Origin: Nicotiana tabacum
Lineage: Eukaryota; Streptophyta; Magnoliopsida; Solanales; Solanaceae
DNA length: 64,000 nucleotides
Direction of reading: 5' to 3'
Assembly: GCF_000715075.1 (NCBI RefSeq)
Contig: NC_134102.1
Span: 98,473,766 to 98,537,765, forward strand
Shown: positions 1-11,499 of the stretch, piece after piece
How the letters are laid out: each line of letters begins with the position of its first letter
Position numbering within the stretch: the first letter of the stretch is position 1
Position numbers and translations under genes: made by a program
Notes under the pieces: model-generated
Seen by the model: only the letters and a program-made list of their open reading frames with translations
Told to the model about the DNA's origin: nothing
Database searches by the model: none

Positions 1-544
1 ACTACAAGATAATATTTGTTCACCAAAGTACTAATAACCAAGCTTGTCAAGTGCTTTTTTTTTTTCTCAAAAGCACATTTTTTTCTAACTTGAGGTGTTT
101 GACCAAGTTCTTTTGGGGAAAAAAAGTGCTTTTGGGAAGAAGCAAAAGGAATTTCTGAGAAGCAGAAAAACGTAGCTTCTTCCCAAAAGCATAAGCATAA
201 GCAATTTTGACTTTTCTTCTTACCAAAAATACCCTTAATAAAATATAGTATATACCAAAATAACCATTAAACCTAATACTTAGGATATTACTGTATAAAT
301 ATTTTTTATTATTTTTAGGATAGCTTTCTAATATATAGTGACTTAAGGGGTTAATGCTTTTATATTGTTAAATAATTTTTAATATATTTAACTTATATTA
401 AAAGAATTAAGTACTTTTAAATTTTATTTTCATATTTTACTTAAATAAAATGAAAAAATTTAATTATTGCATGTAATAAAAAAATTTTAAGATTATTTAT
501 TTACTTAAAATATTAAATATTAACCAAATTTATTCATGTCCATA
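1..544. repeat. Left part of a hAT-MITE-like repeat, AT-rich
   Basis: No gene. The first 230 bp are full of alternating AAAAGTGCTTTT and AGAAGC/GCTTCT motifs, a pattern common in Solanaceae hAT-type MITEs. The rest is AT-rich. The matching right part (GGCCAAACA and AAAAGCACTT motifs) lies after the large LTR element at 22742-22890, so the element probably landed inside this repeat. Positions 540-544 (CCATA) are the left target duplication of that insertion. The outer end of the MITE is not clearly recognisable. Confidence 0.45.
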
Positions 545-3400
545 TGTCACAACCCAAAATCCTTGAAAGGCCGTGATGGCGCCGGACACTACTGTCAGGC
601 AAGCCAACACCAATAATTAGTAAATTCTCATTTTAATATTCTTGAAATCATAGTTTTTCCCCTCAATTAAATAGTAGAAGATGAAGTTTACAAAATACAT
701 AATAATATCTTTAAAAATTCTAATACAGTGCAACCCATAATCATCCCAAAACTCGGTGTCACAAGTGCATGAGCATTAACTAGGAATGTAAAATAAAATA
801 CAACAACTGTCCGGAATACAAATTGGACAGGAAAAATATAAGTACTCTGAAGGAGACTCTGTTGGTTGCGGAGCGTCGTATAGAATGCAGCTCACCTAAG
901 TCCCCGCCATAATCGCGCCTCTGCGCCCATAAGGCCGCTAATCATATGTGTACCTGTACAAAAATGTGCAGCAAGTGTAGCATGAGTACATAAATCAACG
1001 CGTATCCGGTAAGTATCCCGCCTAACCTCGAAGAAGTAGTGACGAGGGGTCGACTCAGACACTTACTATGGGCTATAATTAATATACCAATGATATGATG
1101 AATTATGGATTTTATGAGGCAACGGTAAACACAATAACATGAGGCAGGTAAATAATTCTCTTGTTAATAAGGGATTTCCAAATTTATCTTCATCTTTTAA
1201 CAATTTAAATCTCCGTCCAATGAGTCCATATCAATTATCAATAATTCCCAAAACAATCAATTAAGTCATGCGCAAATCATGCTGAGGTCGTACGGCCCGA
1301 TCCAACAAATATTTAAACTATGCACTGCCAAAGGGTAGAATGGCGCGAACCATAGATGCATCTATTTACTACCAAGGCGCTCGACCCGATCCACAAATAA
1401 CAATTTTTGTTTCAAGAAAACACAAGTTTCTCATTTTACAGTCAAGTATCTCATACCAACCTTCAAGTAAGTGAATTTAACCTTATACAATTCTTTCATC
1501 AATTTCTATCATGACTAAAGTGATTATATTAGCAAGTAAGGGTACAAACATTCCAAGTATAGCATGATACAGGTTCCTAAACTACCCGGACAATAGCATA
1601 ATAGTTGCTACGTACGGACTCTCGTCACCTCGTACACACGTAGCCCCCACAATTAGGTACAAACATTTATTTAATTCACATATGGGGTTAATTCCCTCTT
1701 ACAAGGTTAGAAATGAGACTTACCTCGCCCCAAAACTCCATAACCAGCTCCCAAGTCGTTCCATCAACTCAAATCGATGCCCAACACTCCAAAACTAGTC
1801 AATAATTATGCAAACCCATTAATATATACTCAAATACTCATTATAGTCCTATTTACAATAATTTTCAACTCCACTTGAAAAGTCGATAAAATCACCATCG
1901 GTCCAACGTGCCCAGATTCCGAAAATTTTCGAAGATAAACTTTGCTCATGACATCACAGATTCAAATATATAATTTATTCTCAATTCTATGTCCAAAATT
2001 CATGGTCAAAAATCCAAATATACAAGATTCTAGGTTTTTCCACCCAAGCCCCAATTTTTACTAATTTCCATGTTCAAATCCATATAAACTCATGTATTTA
2101 ACTCAAAATTGTGAAGAAAGCACGTACCACATTATGATTGATGAAGATGGCACTCCAATGTGCTCCAAAATCGGCTCCTATGGGCGAAAATGAAATGAGA
2201 TAGAGCCAAACCCTCGCTTTAAAGAAGACACTGCACAGCCCCGACTTCCGCACTGCGATGCCTTGGTCGCATCTGCGGTCCTGCACCTACGGAAATCCCA
2301 TCGCAGGTATGGCTTCAGCTCGGCCCAATATTTTCGCACCTACGCTCCATGCGGTGCATCTGCGCGTCCGCTCTTGCGTTGCTCTCTTCGCACCTGCGCC
2401 TTCGCAGGTGCACAAATCTTTCTGCTCCTGCGGTTCTCAGCAGCATGCCCTTTCCACTTCTACAAGCCATTTTCCTGCACTTGCGGGCTCGCACCTGCGG
2501 CCCTCTTCACGCAGGTGTGGTTACACCAGATGCTCAGCTGCTTCATCCCTTTTTGCAATTCCAATTCAATCCGTTAACCACCCGGAATCCACCCGGGGCC
2601 CTCGGGACCTTAACCAATTATACCAACACGTCCCAAAACACATTACGAACTTAGTCGAGCCTTCAAATCACATAAAACAACGTCGAATTCATGAATCGCA
2701 CCCCATTCCAAGCTTAATGAACTTTAGAATTTCAAACATCTAAATTCGATGCTGAATCCTATCAAATCACGTCCGATTGACCTCAAATTTTGCACACAAG
2801 TCACATTTGACATTACGGACCTATTCCAACCTCCGGAATCGAAACTCGACACCGATATCAAAAAGTCCACTTCCGGTCAAACTTCTCAAAAACCTTCAAA
2901 TTTTTAATTTTCGCCAAATGACCTCAAAATGACCTACAGACCTCCAAATCCACATCCGGACGCGCTCTCAATGCCAGAATCACCATACAGAGCTATTCCC
3001 AGAGTCGGGATCCCAAAAGAACATCGATAACATTGAAATTTACTTCTATCCAAATTTATGAAATTCTTCCAAAATGCTAACTTCCACAATAAGCGTTGAA
3101 ACGCTCCCGGGTCATCCAAAACACATTTCGCATATATGCCCAAGTCCAAAATCATCATACGAACCTGTTGGAACCTTCAAATCCCGATTCCGAGGTCGTT
3201 TGCTCAAAAATACAACCTTAGTCAAATTCTTCCAATTTATAGCTTCCGAAATGAGAATTTTCTTTCCAAATCAACTCCGAACTTCCCGAAATCCAATGCC
3301 GACCACGCGTATAAGTCATAATACCCGAAATGAAGCTACCCATGACCTCAAATCACCGAACGACGCGCTAGGGTTCAAAACGACCGGTCGGGTCGTTACA
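545..3400 (-). repeat. 3' LTR of the outer gypsy-like element
   Basis: 2856 bp, collinear with 19891-22736. It contains a GC-rich stretch at about 2240-2530 built from many CGCACCTGCG/CGCAGGTGCG-type near-palindromes. That stretch creates open frames on both strands which are not believable proteins. Confidence 0.88.
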
Positions 3401-3690
3401 TTTTCTCCCACTTAAAAATATGTTCGTCCTCGAACGTGCTAAAAACTGCTCTGGAGATGTCCGAAATTATTGTTTAACACCTCATGCACCTACCTGTGCT
3501 ACCACAACCCAGCTGAGCATATTAGCTCGAGCAATTCTGAAGATCCTCCCCTTTATTTAGGCAAATAAGCCTTAGATCCAATTTTCAACATCCGAAATTC
3601 TCTACTAAGCCTTCTTCCAACACATGAACACTGTTTCAATCACTGCGCGATGCACCAATACATGATTGCATACCCTTACTGAATTCATAC
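3401..3690 (-). other. Internal 3' segment of the outer element with PPT and a conserved block
   Basis: The purine tract (minus strand, from 3401) is followed by TTCGTCCTCGAACG. The same block occurs next to the PPT of the Tekay element at 34640-34656. No coding sequence. Interrupted at 3690 by the nested Tat-like element; positions 3686-3690 (CATAC) are its left target duplication. Confidence 0.7.
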
Positions 3691-5848
3691 TGTCACACCC
3701 CTTTTTTTCACCTCAACAACGCTTTAAAAGATAATAAAGGGATTATAAAACTCAAAAGGGTTTTCAATTTGAAAGTGACAAAATTCATGTTTTAAAGGAT
3801 TTTCAGAGTCGCCACCTGACATTTGGTTTCGGTGTGTCAGGTCACCATTTTTTTAAAATAACAATTTCCTTTGAAAATACATTTGACTCTTAAACCAGTT
3901 TGCACCAGAGATTCAGGTAAGGGGGTACATTTGACTCGGGGAGAAAGTGTTAGGCATTTTTCGGGTCCCGTAACTAGTATGGTTGCGTACTCGATCTAGT
4001 TGGCTTTTAAAATATTTCAATTGAGGTAAAAAAAAATAAAAAAAGAAAATAAACACAAAAAAAAGGCTCGAGGTAGTCCCCACCTAATAAAAGAAAGTAT
4101 AAAAGGAAAGTAAAGTAAAATCCTAAACACTAATATATACTATATTTTTCCACGAGGTTCGTCACGGCCTCCAAATACATGATACTACGGGGCATACCCC
4201 AGATAAAACATATTTACAAGGTCTACGGGGCATTCCCCTGAATATGAACTAAAGGGAATGACTTCTCACCTCGATTAAAAATAAGATAAAGAAAACCTAA
4301 GATTTGCCTAGCCAAGTTACGGCCTAAATATGCTCCTAGCTATCAAATTACTAAATTAATTTTTACTTTTTAATTCCCGAACCCCACGACACACCTTGTT
4401 ACTCCAAAATTTTGCATTAATGCTTTACGTCATTTTTTCCCAATATACTCTAACTAATATTCTTTATTTTAGAATAGCATCCAAACACTTAAATTCAAAT
4501 TAGTTGATGTAATTTAACCCTCTTCATCTTATATTAAAACTAAAACAAACAAGCAGAAGCATTTTCACATTTTAATCTAGCACTAAACTCAATAGAGAAT
4601 TAATAACAAGCAATTTCAACACTAAATTATTGAAATATCAATCAACAGAAGTAAGATGAGAGCAGACCTTTTGAAGCTGCTGAAAATCTCTTTAGAAAAT
4701 CAACCAAATGCATTGAACCTCGTGGCAAACAAATAGAACTGGCGGCCAGAACCTCTAACGAAATACTTTAACTGACTCGACTTCTTTTGCTTAGATCTGA
4801 ATATCCCAAGCTTCAACTCAAAGGATTTGGCTAGCTAACAATGAAGAGGAAAGATGCTGGTGTTTTAGGTGATTCACATGGCGGTGGGAGAAATAATTGT
4901 TACCAATCTTTGTTCAAGGTGGTGCTACTGGTTTTTATGAGTTTTACTAGTTGTGGTTGGATGGTGTTTATTTAATGATGAGCTTTTATGGAGAAGCTGG
5001 ATTGAGAAGAGAAAACGTAATTAGTTACGGTGAGGATGAGAGTCTACGGCTCTAGGGAATTTTCAATACTCGTTTTTTCCGCTCTCCCCTCTTGAACTCT
5101 ATCCGTTCTGCTCATTGTCCCTTCGTTTGTTTCTCTAATTCCCCACAATTCCCCTCTCACTCTGTTTTTTTCTATTATGTTCCTCGCTCGTTTTCCCTCC
5201 CTCTATTTCGTGACCCCCGATATCCGTATATGTGTGCCTCTTTTTAAGTTGAGAACAAGAAAAAGATAAAATCAGAAGGGGGAGGCGATGTTAGGAGTCT
5301 TTAGAGTGAGGGGGTTGCGGCTCATCTAGGGTTCTTGAAATTAGGAAGATGATGTTTTTATATGGCTGTGAAAAATGACCTTGGCCATCAGATGAGGATG
5401 GAGTGCATGGCTTGGATTAATTCCTCCAAAAGGGCTGTTGGGTCAAGGGATTGGGCTCAGGTGGAAGATTCGAATTTGGGCTCAATTATGGACAAGAAAA
5501 GCTTAAAATTCATTAACAAAGCCAACTTTGTTCCAAATTAATATAAAATGCTTGTAAAACCTAAAATCACTCCTAATTGGTTAAAATAAAACTAAAATTT
5601 AAAAATGAAACTCTATATATTTTTTGTATTTTCAAGTGTTATAATAAAGTAAAAAAATAGAGAAAATAGGCAAAGTCATGATAAAATTAAAATACTATAA
5701 ACATAAATATACTAATTGACCTTAAACTAATTGTAATTTGAAGTAAGAATTGGCTAAAACTCTATAAATATTAAAGTTAAGTTAAATAAATATTTTAAAC
5801 ATTAAAAATAGCTCAAAAACGTGACGGGTCAAAAATTACGTGCTTACA
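3691..5848 (-). repeat. 3' LTR of the nested Tat-like element
   Basis: 2158 bp, collinear with 13599-15792. Positions 3804-3814 read CAGAGTCGCCA, identical to the tRNA-derived sequence inside the primer site at 13584-13594. The right LTR has about 26 bp extra near 15647-15672, one of few indels between the two. Confidence 0.9.
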
Positions 5849-6239
5849 GCTGCCCCTCTTTGCTTGGAAACACAAAGTATTTTCGAGCAAAGAAATAAGT
5901 AAGCAACGCAATTGAGTTCTGACGCGACACTTATTCAAAAGAAGGTAGAGATGGATAAAAAGATTGTGACCGAGCTCTGGTATCTGAGTTGCCTACATAT
6001 CCTTGGTTATAAAGGAATCAGGCCACGTGTAGTTCAAAAGTAAGAAGAGTGATGGAGTATACCGAGGTAGAGAGCCGATTGAGGTGCCGTTGAGGTTCTG
6101 ATCCGCGGTTCCTGCCATTACATCAAGAATAAAAGGGAAAATTACAGCAAAAATAAAAGAAAAATACAAGATCCTATCTACTTCTTGTCTCGAATCTTCC
6201 TTGAATCTTCATTTGATCCTTCAACATGAAATTAAAAAT
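5849..6239 (-). other. PPT and 3' non-coding region of the nested element
   Basis: Begins with the polypurine tract (GCTGCCCCTCTTT on the plus strand). Contains the first copy, at about 5970-6040, of a 60-70 bp dispersed module marked by TTGCCTACRTATC followed by CGTAGTTC or a close variant. No gene seen. Confidence 0.6.
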
Positions 6240-7570
6240 TTACCCTATTCTTCAGGTGGCCATCCTGCTGACTTGGATTTGAAGAAAACTGGAAGTTGTC
6301 CCTGTTATTTAGGCGGGCATCCTGCTGCTTGAACTTGAAATAAACTTGAATTTGGAGTAGACTTGAGCTTGCAAACCTTATCCTTCAGGCGGCTCGTGCT
6401 ACTTCTGATTTTACCTAAAGACCGTAGGTCGACCCTATTCTTCAGGTGGGTTCCTGCTGCTTCTGACTTAAATGTGAAACTGAAAATTGACCCTATTCTT
6501 CAGGCGGGCTCCTGATGCCTCTCTAACTTGAACTTGTAAACAAAAAGTTGACCCTGTTCTTCAGGCGGGCTCCTGATGACTCTCTGACTTGAACTTGTAA
6601 ACTGAAAGTTGTCCCTATTCTTCAGGCGGGCTCCTGATGCTTCTCTAACTTGAACTTAGAAAGTTGGCCCTGTTCTTCAGGCGCGCTCCTGATGCCTCTC
6701 TAACTTGAACTTGAAAACTGAAAGTTGACCCTGTTCTTCAGGCGGCCTCCTGATGCCTCTTGATCTTGAAAGTAAAATTGAATGTTGGCCTTGTTCTTCA
6801 AGCGGCCTCCTGATGCTTTTTGAAGTTGAAAATTAAAAGTTGACCATGTTCTTCAGGCGGGTTCCTGATACCTCTCTAACTTGAACTTAAAAACTGAAAG
6901 CTGACCCTGTTCTTCAGGTGGGTCCCTGATGCTTCTCGAACTAGAAAATTGAAAGTTGACCCTGTTTTTCAGGCGGGCTCCCGATGCCTCTCTAACTTGA
7001 ACCTGAAAATTAAAAGTTGACCTTGTTCTTCAGGCGGGCTCCTGATGCTTCTTAAACTTGAAAATTGAAAGTTGACCCTGTAGTTTAGGCGGGCTCCTGA
7101 TGCCTCTTTGACTTGAAATTGTAAGTTGACCCTGTTCTCCAGGTGAGCTCCTGATGCCTCTCTAACTTGAACTTGAAAATTGAAAGTTGACCCTGTTCTT
7201 CAGGCGGGCCCCTGATGCTTCTTGAACTTGAAAATTAAAAGTTGACTATGTTGTTCAGGCGGGCTCCTGATGCCTCTCTGACTTGAAATAGTAAGTTGAC
7301 CCTGTTCTCCAGGTGAGCTCCTGATGCCTCTCTAGCTTGAACTTGAAAATTGAAAGTTGACCCTGTTCTTCAGGCGGGCCCCTAATGCTTCTTGAACTTG
7401 AACTTGAAAACTGAAAGTTGACCCTGTTCTTCAGGCGGGCCCATGATGCTTCTTGAACTTAAAAATTAAAAGTTTACCCTATTTTTCAGGCGGGCTCCTA
7501 ATGCTCTGACTTGAACTTGAAACCAATTTCTAAAATATTGACCCTCGTTCTCCAGGTGGGTGCCTGCAAT
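6240..7570. repeat. Minisatellite of about 60-bp units in the nested element
   Basis: About 22-23 head-to-tail units of roughly 57-62 bp. Each has a core like CTTCAGGCGGGCTCCTGATG followed by an AACTTGAACTTGAAAA-like tail and GTTGACCCTGTT. Outer units near 6250-6440 and 7480-7560 are more divergent (CCTGCTGCTT) than those at 6480-7440, as expected for unequal exchange acting in the centre. Units vary in length by a few bases and several frames carry stops, so this is not a protein repeat. Confidence 0.9.
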
Positions 7571-7639
7571 TAAAACAACAAAACAAACAAAATTTTCTGC
7601 CCCAGTTTGCACTAGGAGGATTTGTGAGTTGTTAGCAAA

Positions 7640-7815
7640 ATTGTAAAACTCAATTTAGGAAGTGTGTCTCCTAAAAGTATGTCCTGAAAGACCCAGACTA
7701 GGAAGTGCGTCTCCTAGGGGTGAAACTTTGATGATTCAAACTAGGAAGTACGTCTCCTAAAGAAATAAAATCTGAAAAACTCAAACTAGGAAGTGCATCT
7801 CCTGGATTTAAAATT
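7640..7815. repeat. Four short direct repeats (about 44-bp period)
   Basis: Copies of ACTAGGAAGTGCGTCTCCT or close variants lie near 7655, 7697, 7742 and 7785, separated by variable AT-rich spacers. They sit just beyond the 60-bp minisatellite and belong to the same non-coding region. Confidence 0.75.
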
Positions 7816-10353
7816 GTGCTTGAGGAAAACTATAAACTGAGCTTGACTAAGCTAACAATTGACCCTATTCTCCAGGCAGGACCCCTGAACTTACGAAAAA
7901 ACTAAAAATTCTTGCGACTAGGGAGAATTCCTAGGAGGTATGATCTTCTCAACTAGGTAAAAATTCTAGCAGGTAAAAACCTTCTCAAACAACCTTTGTG
8001 CTTAGAAAATTTGGGCACGACACCTGAAAAATTCAAGCTTCCAATCTTTGATTTGGACATAGTCTTCGTCCCTGTTTCAAGCAAAGAAGACTTGTGAGTT
8101 TAAAACATAGTGGTTTGTTTGTGGCCTTGATCTTGAGGGCGATTGCTCCTACACTTGCCATGATAACTTTGATTTTATCTTGGAAGACCTTGATTGTTAT
8201 TGGCTAACCACTTTCTCTATCACCCTTATCACAGAAAATACCTATGATCCGTTCAAGCCCAAATCCTTTATCTGTTGCAATTTGCCCATGAATTGACATT
8301 TACCGAACCTTTGCATTTCACATGAATCCCAAAGCACTTCAATTGTTATCAACTCAGTACGCATGCCACTTTTCCCTGACTTATGCCACTTTGATGTGTT
8401 AGTCACACTCCACTTTGTGCAATTGGAAAGCTGGTAGTAAATTTTGAAGTCATTTCTTACTTGTTCTGACAGAGCAGACTTAAAAAAAAAGGACTTAAAC
8501 AAAGCAAGAAGAACAAAGTAAGGGGACAGTGGAAAGAGATGATATCTAACAAGAGAATTACCAAGTAGAAACTTATCTGATGTGACACCAACTCTAATGA
8601 CCATGACGTGCATCTTGGATTAAGTGGCCTGATTTGTCGAGCAAGTTTAATCTTTCATTCTTGTCATACCTCTAAGTTGTGAAACTAGGCTTCAATGCTC
8701 CAATTGTCCTATCTAATTCATGATCCTTAGTCGACTTGTAGTGCCCTGAGGGGTTTCCACTATCAAGCCTCTCTCATTTTGTTCTTTCTCTCAACTCACT
8801 GTCGCCTTATGGTGCCCGTGAGAGTTTTCACCGATAAGACTCTCTCATTTTGTTCTTTTCTTCTTATTTCCTCTTATTCTGCAGATGACAAAGCATTAAC
8901 CATGGTAAAAATATCTTATGCTCCTCGCATGTCTAACTCGGCACTCTCAAAGATCATTTGGGAGGTCTTTTTTGGACTGTAATGTGGCTTTTGGACAGGG
9001 TTAGAAAGAAAGAAAGAAAGAAAGGCATGAAGGCTCAAATTCAAACTAAGACAAAATGGTTAATTTATTTACAACTTTTGGAATCTATTTTAAAACTTTG
9101 CCCCGGTTTCTAAAACAAGAGAATTTGAACCTCTTCTTTTTTTTTTAGATGGAATTTCTAAGAAAATTGCCCTACTCTTGACTTCGTGGGATTATGAAAT
9201 ATTTTATTTGGTGCGACCGAACCGTAAGGCTGCCTACGTATCTTGTGGGGACAAGAAGCAGGTCGAACGTAGTTCAAACGACTACTTTTTTGTTGTTGCT
9301 ATTTTTCTTTTTCTTCGTTTTTCTTTTTTGTTTTTCTTTTTTTTTGAATTTTTCTCTTGGAATGAACTTTCTAAAACAAACCTATGGGGACACGAACTTT
9401 TTTTTTTTTTTTTATATGACTCTAACTTGATTCCAAAAGAGGGGAGGTCAAAGAGATCAGCATAGGCTCAAAAGAGTACCGAAGGGTATAAAGTGTTTGG
9501 GTAGCTGAAAGAGGGCCTCCCAATCTCTGAAAATGCCAAGCACGACACATGCAACTTGAGGATGAAAAATGAAGATCATGCATAATATTTCTTTTGTAGC
9601 TTCGGCATTGATATCACTGATATGCCTTCCACTTTTCTTTAGTGCCATGTCAAGTACAGAACCTTCTTTGGGAGATTTCTTCTTTACAATGGATACCATT
9701 TGTCAATTTGGGACAAACTCCCTTGGCCTTATCTTGTAACTTGAGATGCACTTGAACTCCAAGTTGCTTGTTTCAAATCATTTGGATGCACTCTCTTGTA
9801 ATAATTTCTTGTCGTCTTATTAACTTCCCAACCTATCTGCCCTAGTTTCACATAATTCGGGCTTTAAATGATCTCAAAATGTCCAAATCTTTACTTGTTT
9901 CCCTCAAATGTCTATGTCATCTTCAAAACTTATTTCATTGCTTCATGATTAGACTAACTTTCAAGACCAGGCTGAGAATTCCACGTGCATGTCATGTCAC
10001 TAGAGTCACCATGAAAAGAACTATAAAAGGAAAAGAGAACTAAATAAAAACTGACTAGAAATAACAGAAAATGGGAGATTGCATTAGACAGGCGGTGAAA
10101 AGGTTTGAAAAACAAAACAGGCAAAATAGACATGGGTTACAACCCTGGAACAATCCTAGATAACACTAGATGAGTTACTACAACTAAACGAACTAGGAAA
10201 AATAAGAGGAATGAGGGTTTGAGCCACAAGACAATATCCGGATTACAACCCTGAAATAACCCGGACAACAGAAATGACAACAAAATAAACCACCAAAACT
10301 CCTCCCTGGCTAGCTAAGAAAGAAGTGTCTTTCCAATTACCAAGCTCGAGATC
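7816..10353. other. Non-coding internal region of the nested element
   Basis: No credible gene. It holds a second dispersed module (about 9210-9280; TGCCTACGTATC ... CGTAGTTC), a GAAA microsatellite at about 9006-9025 and long T runs (9127-9149, 9397-9412). Open frames across the T runs encode low-complexity phenylalanine-rich peptides and are rejected. Confidence 0.5.
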
Positions 10354-11499
10354 TTAGCCACTGAGTCGCACATCGACATTACTAGGACCTTCACAAGTCT
10401 CCATCACATTGACCTCGGCAAATGGCTTTGGGGTCCCCTTTGCCAACTCATTCTCAAGATCAACTTCTGGAATTGAGACTGATAGCGCTGAAAACTTTGC
10501 GGTAAGTGGCCCTCCAAGGGATTCAGGAAAGTTCTCATATTCCTTTTCAACACAAATCATACCCACCATATACGTCTCGTTATGAACAAGCAATGAACTT
10601 TGGCTAGTATCTGCTGCATTTGGATTTTGCACGGTAATGTCACATGCATCAACAAGTTTCTCGACTGCTCTTTTCAGATGCCAACATTTTTCTATGACGT
10701 GCCCCAGGGTGTTAGAACAATATGCGCATCTTTTAGAAAAATCAAAATTCTTTGGAAGGGGGTTCGGCATTTTTATCTGAATCGGCTTCAACATGTCCAA
10801 TTGCCTCAACCTTTGGAACAAACTAGCATATGATTCTCCAATAGGAGTGAAAGACTTTTCTCTTTGCTGCTGCCTTTTTATTTTGTACTCCGGCCTCGGT
10901 TGGAACCTCTTGCGGGTAGGTGGTTGACATGCTTGAGGAGGCGGGTAAAACATTTGTGGAGGTGGTGCAGGCCAATACGAGTCCTGTGGATGTGGAGCAT
11001 ATGGTGGTGCATTATGAATAGAGTAGTGGGAAGGTGAGGTATGACTTTGGGGATTTTGTGGAGAGAAGTAGAATTTGGGAGGATTATCTGGAGTACGTGG
11101 ATATTTATGGGGTCGATGTTGAGGCTGAAAGCATTGAGCAGGAACGCCCACTGGATCTTGTCGTTGGCAGGGCTCAACAACATGAGGAGGGCTATTTTTG
11201 GGAAAGGTAGTTGGAGGACGAGTGATGGAGCTACTATAAAGGTTGGGAAGGCGATGATAAGCGGGAAATTCTAGAGAGTATGGTGGATCATCTGACACTA
11301 TGATTGGAGCTTGGGTAAGGGTAGCATCTAGGAAGCTAGGTGGTGGCGGGGGTGGTGCCTTACCAGTCATCCAAGCCTGATACATGTCTGTCATGTGTTG
11401 TCTTAACATCCTTACCTCTTCAACCAACCCAGTGTCTCGTTCAGACAATTGCTTTTGGGCACTAGTATCAACCAACTCAATTCCGTTATCATCTGCCAT
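10354..11499 (-). CDS. Truncated Tat/Ogre-type Gag (nucleocapsid-like), capsid core missing
   Basis: Uninterrupted 381-aa frame on the minus strand. The N-terminus (about residues 1-50) is charged and helical, with MADDNGIELVDTS at the start. A long proline/tyrosine/histidine-rich stretch (about 50-205) follows, including a run of six prolines near residue 50. A C-terminal block (about 210-290) resembles the end of Tat-lineage Gag: a FTPIGESYA-like motif, then a knuckle CAYCSNTLGHVIEKC and WHLKRAVEKLVD. The knuckle spacing is C-x2-C-x5-H-x4-C rather than the usual x4. The capsid domain normally found between these blocks is absent. In Tat elements Gag forms the particle and the knuckle binds RNA; whether this shortened form does anything is unknown. 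It is open end to end although the element lacks pol, so expression is possible. The family call is by motif recognition only. Confidence 0.7.
   Translation of the reverse strand: MADDNGIELVDTSAQKQLSERDTGLVEEVRMLRQHMTDMYQAWMTGKAPPPPPPSFLDATLTQAPIIVSDDPPYSLEFPAYHRLPNLYSSSITRPPTTFPKNSPPHVVEPCQRQDPVGVPAQCFQPQHRPHKYPRTPDNPPKFYFSPQNPQSHTSPSHYSIHNAPPYAPHPQDSYWPAPPPQMFYPPPQACQPPTRKRFQPRPEYKIKRQQQREKSFTPIGESYASLFQRLRQLDMLKPIQIKMPNPLPKNFDFSKRCAYCSNTLGHVIEKCWHLKRAVEKLVDACDITVQNPNAADTSQSSLLVHNETYMVGMICVEKEYENFPESLGGPLTAKFSALSVSIPEVDLENELAKGTPKPFAEVNVMETCEGPSNVDVRLSG

Noticed and set aside
9178..9465. Phe-rich open frame
   Set aside because: Generated by long T runs in the non-coding part of the Tat-like element.
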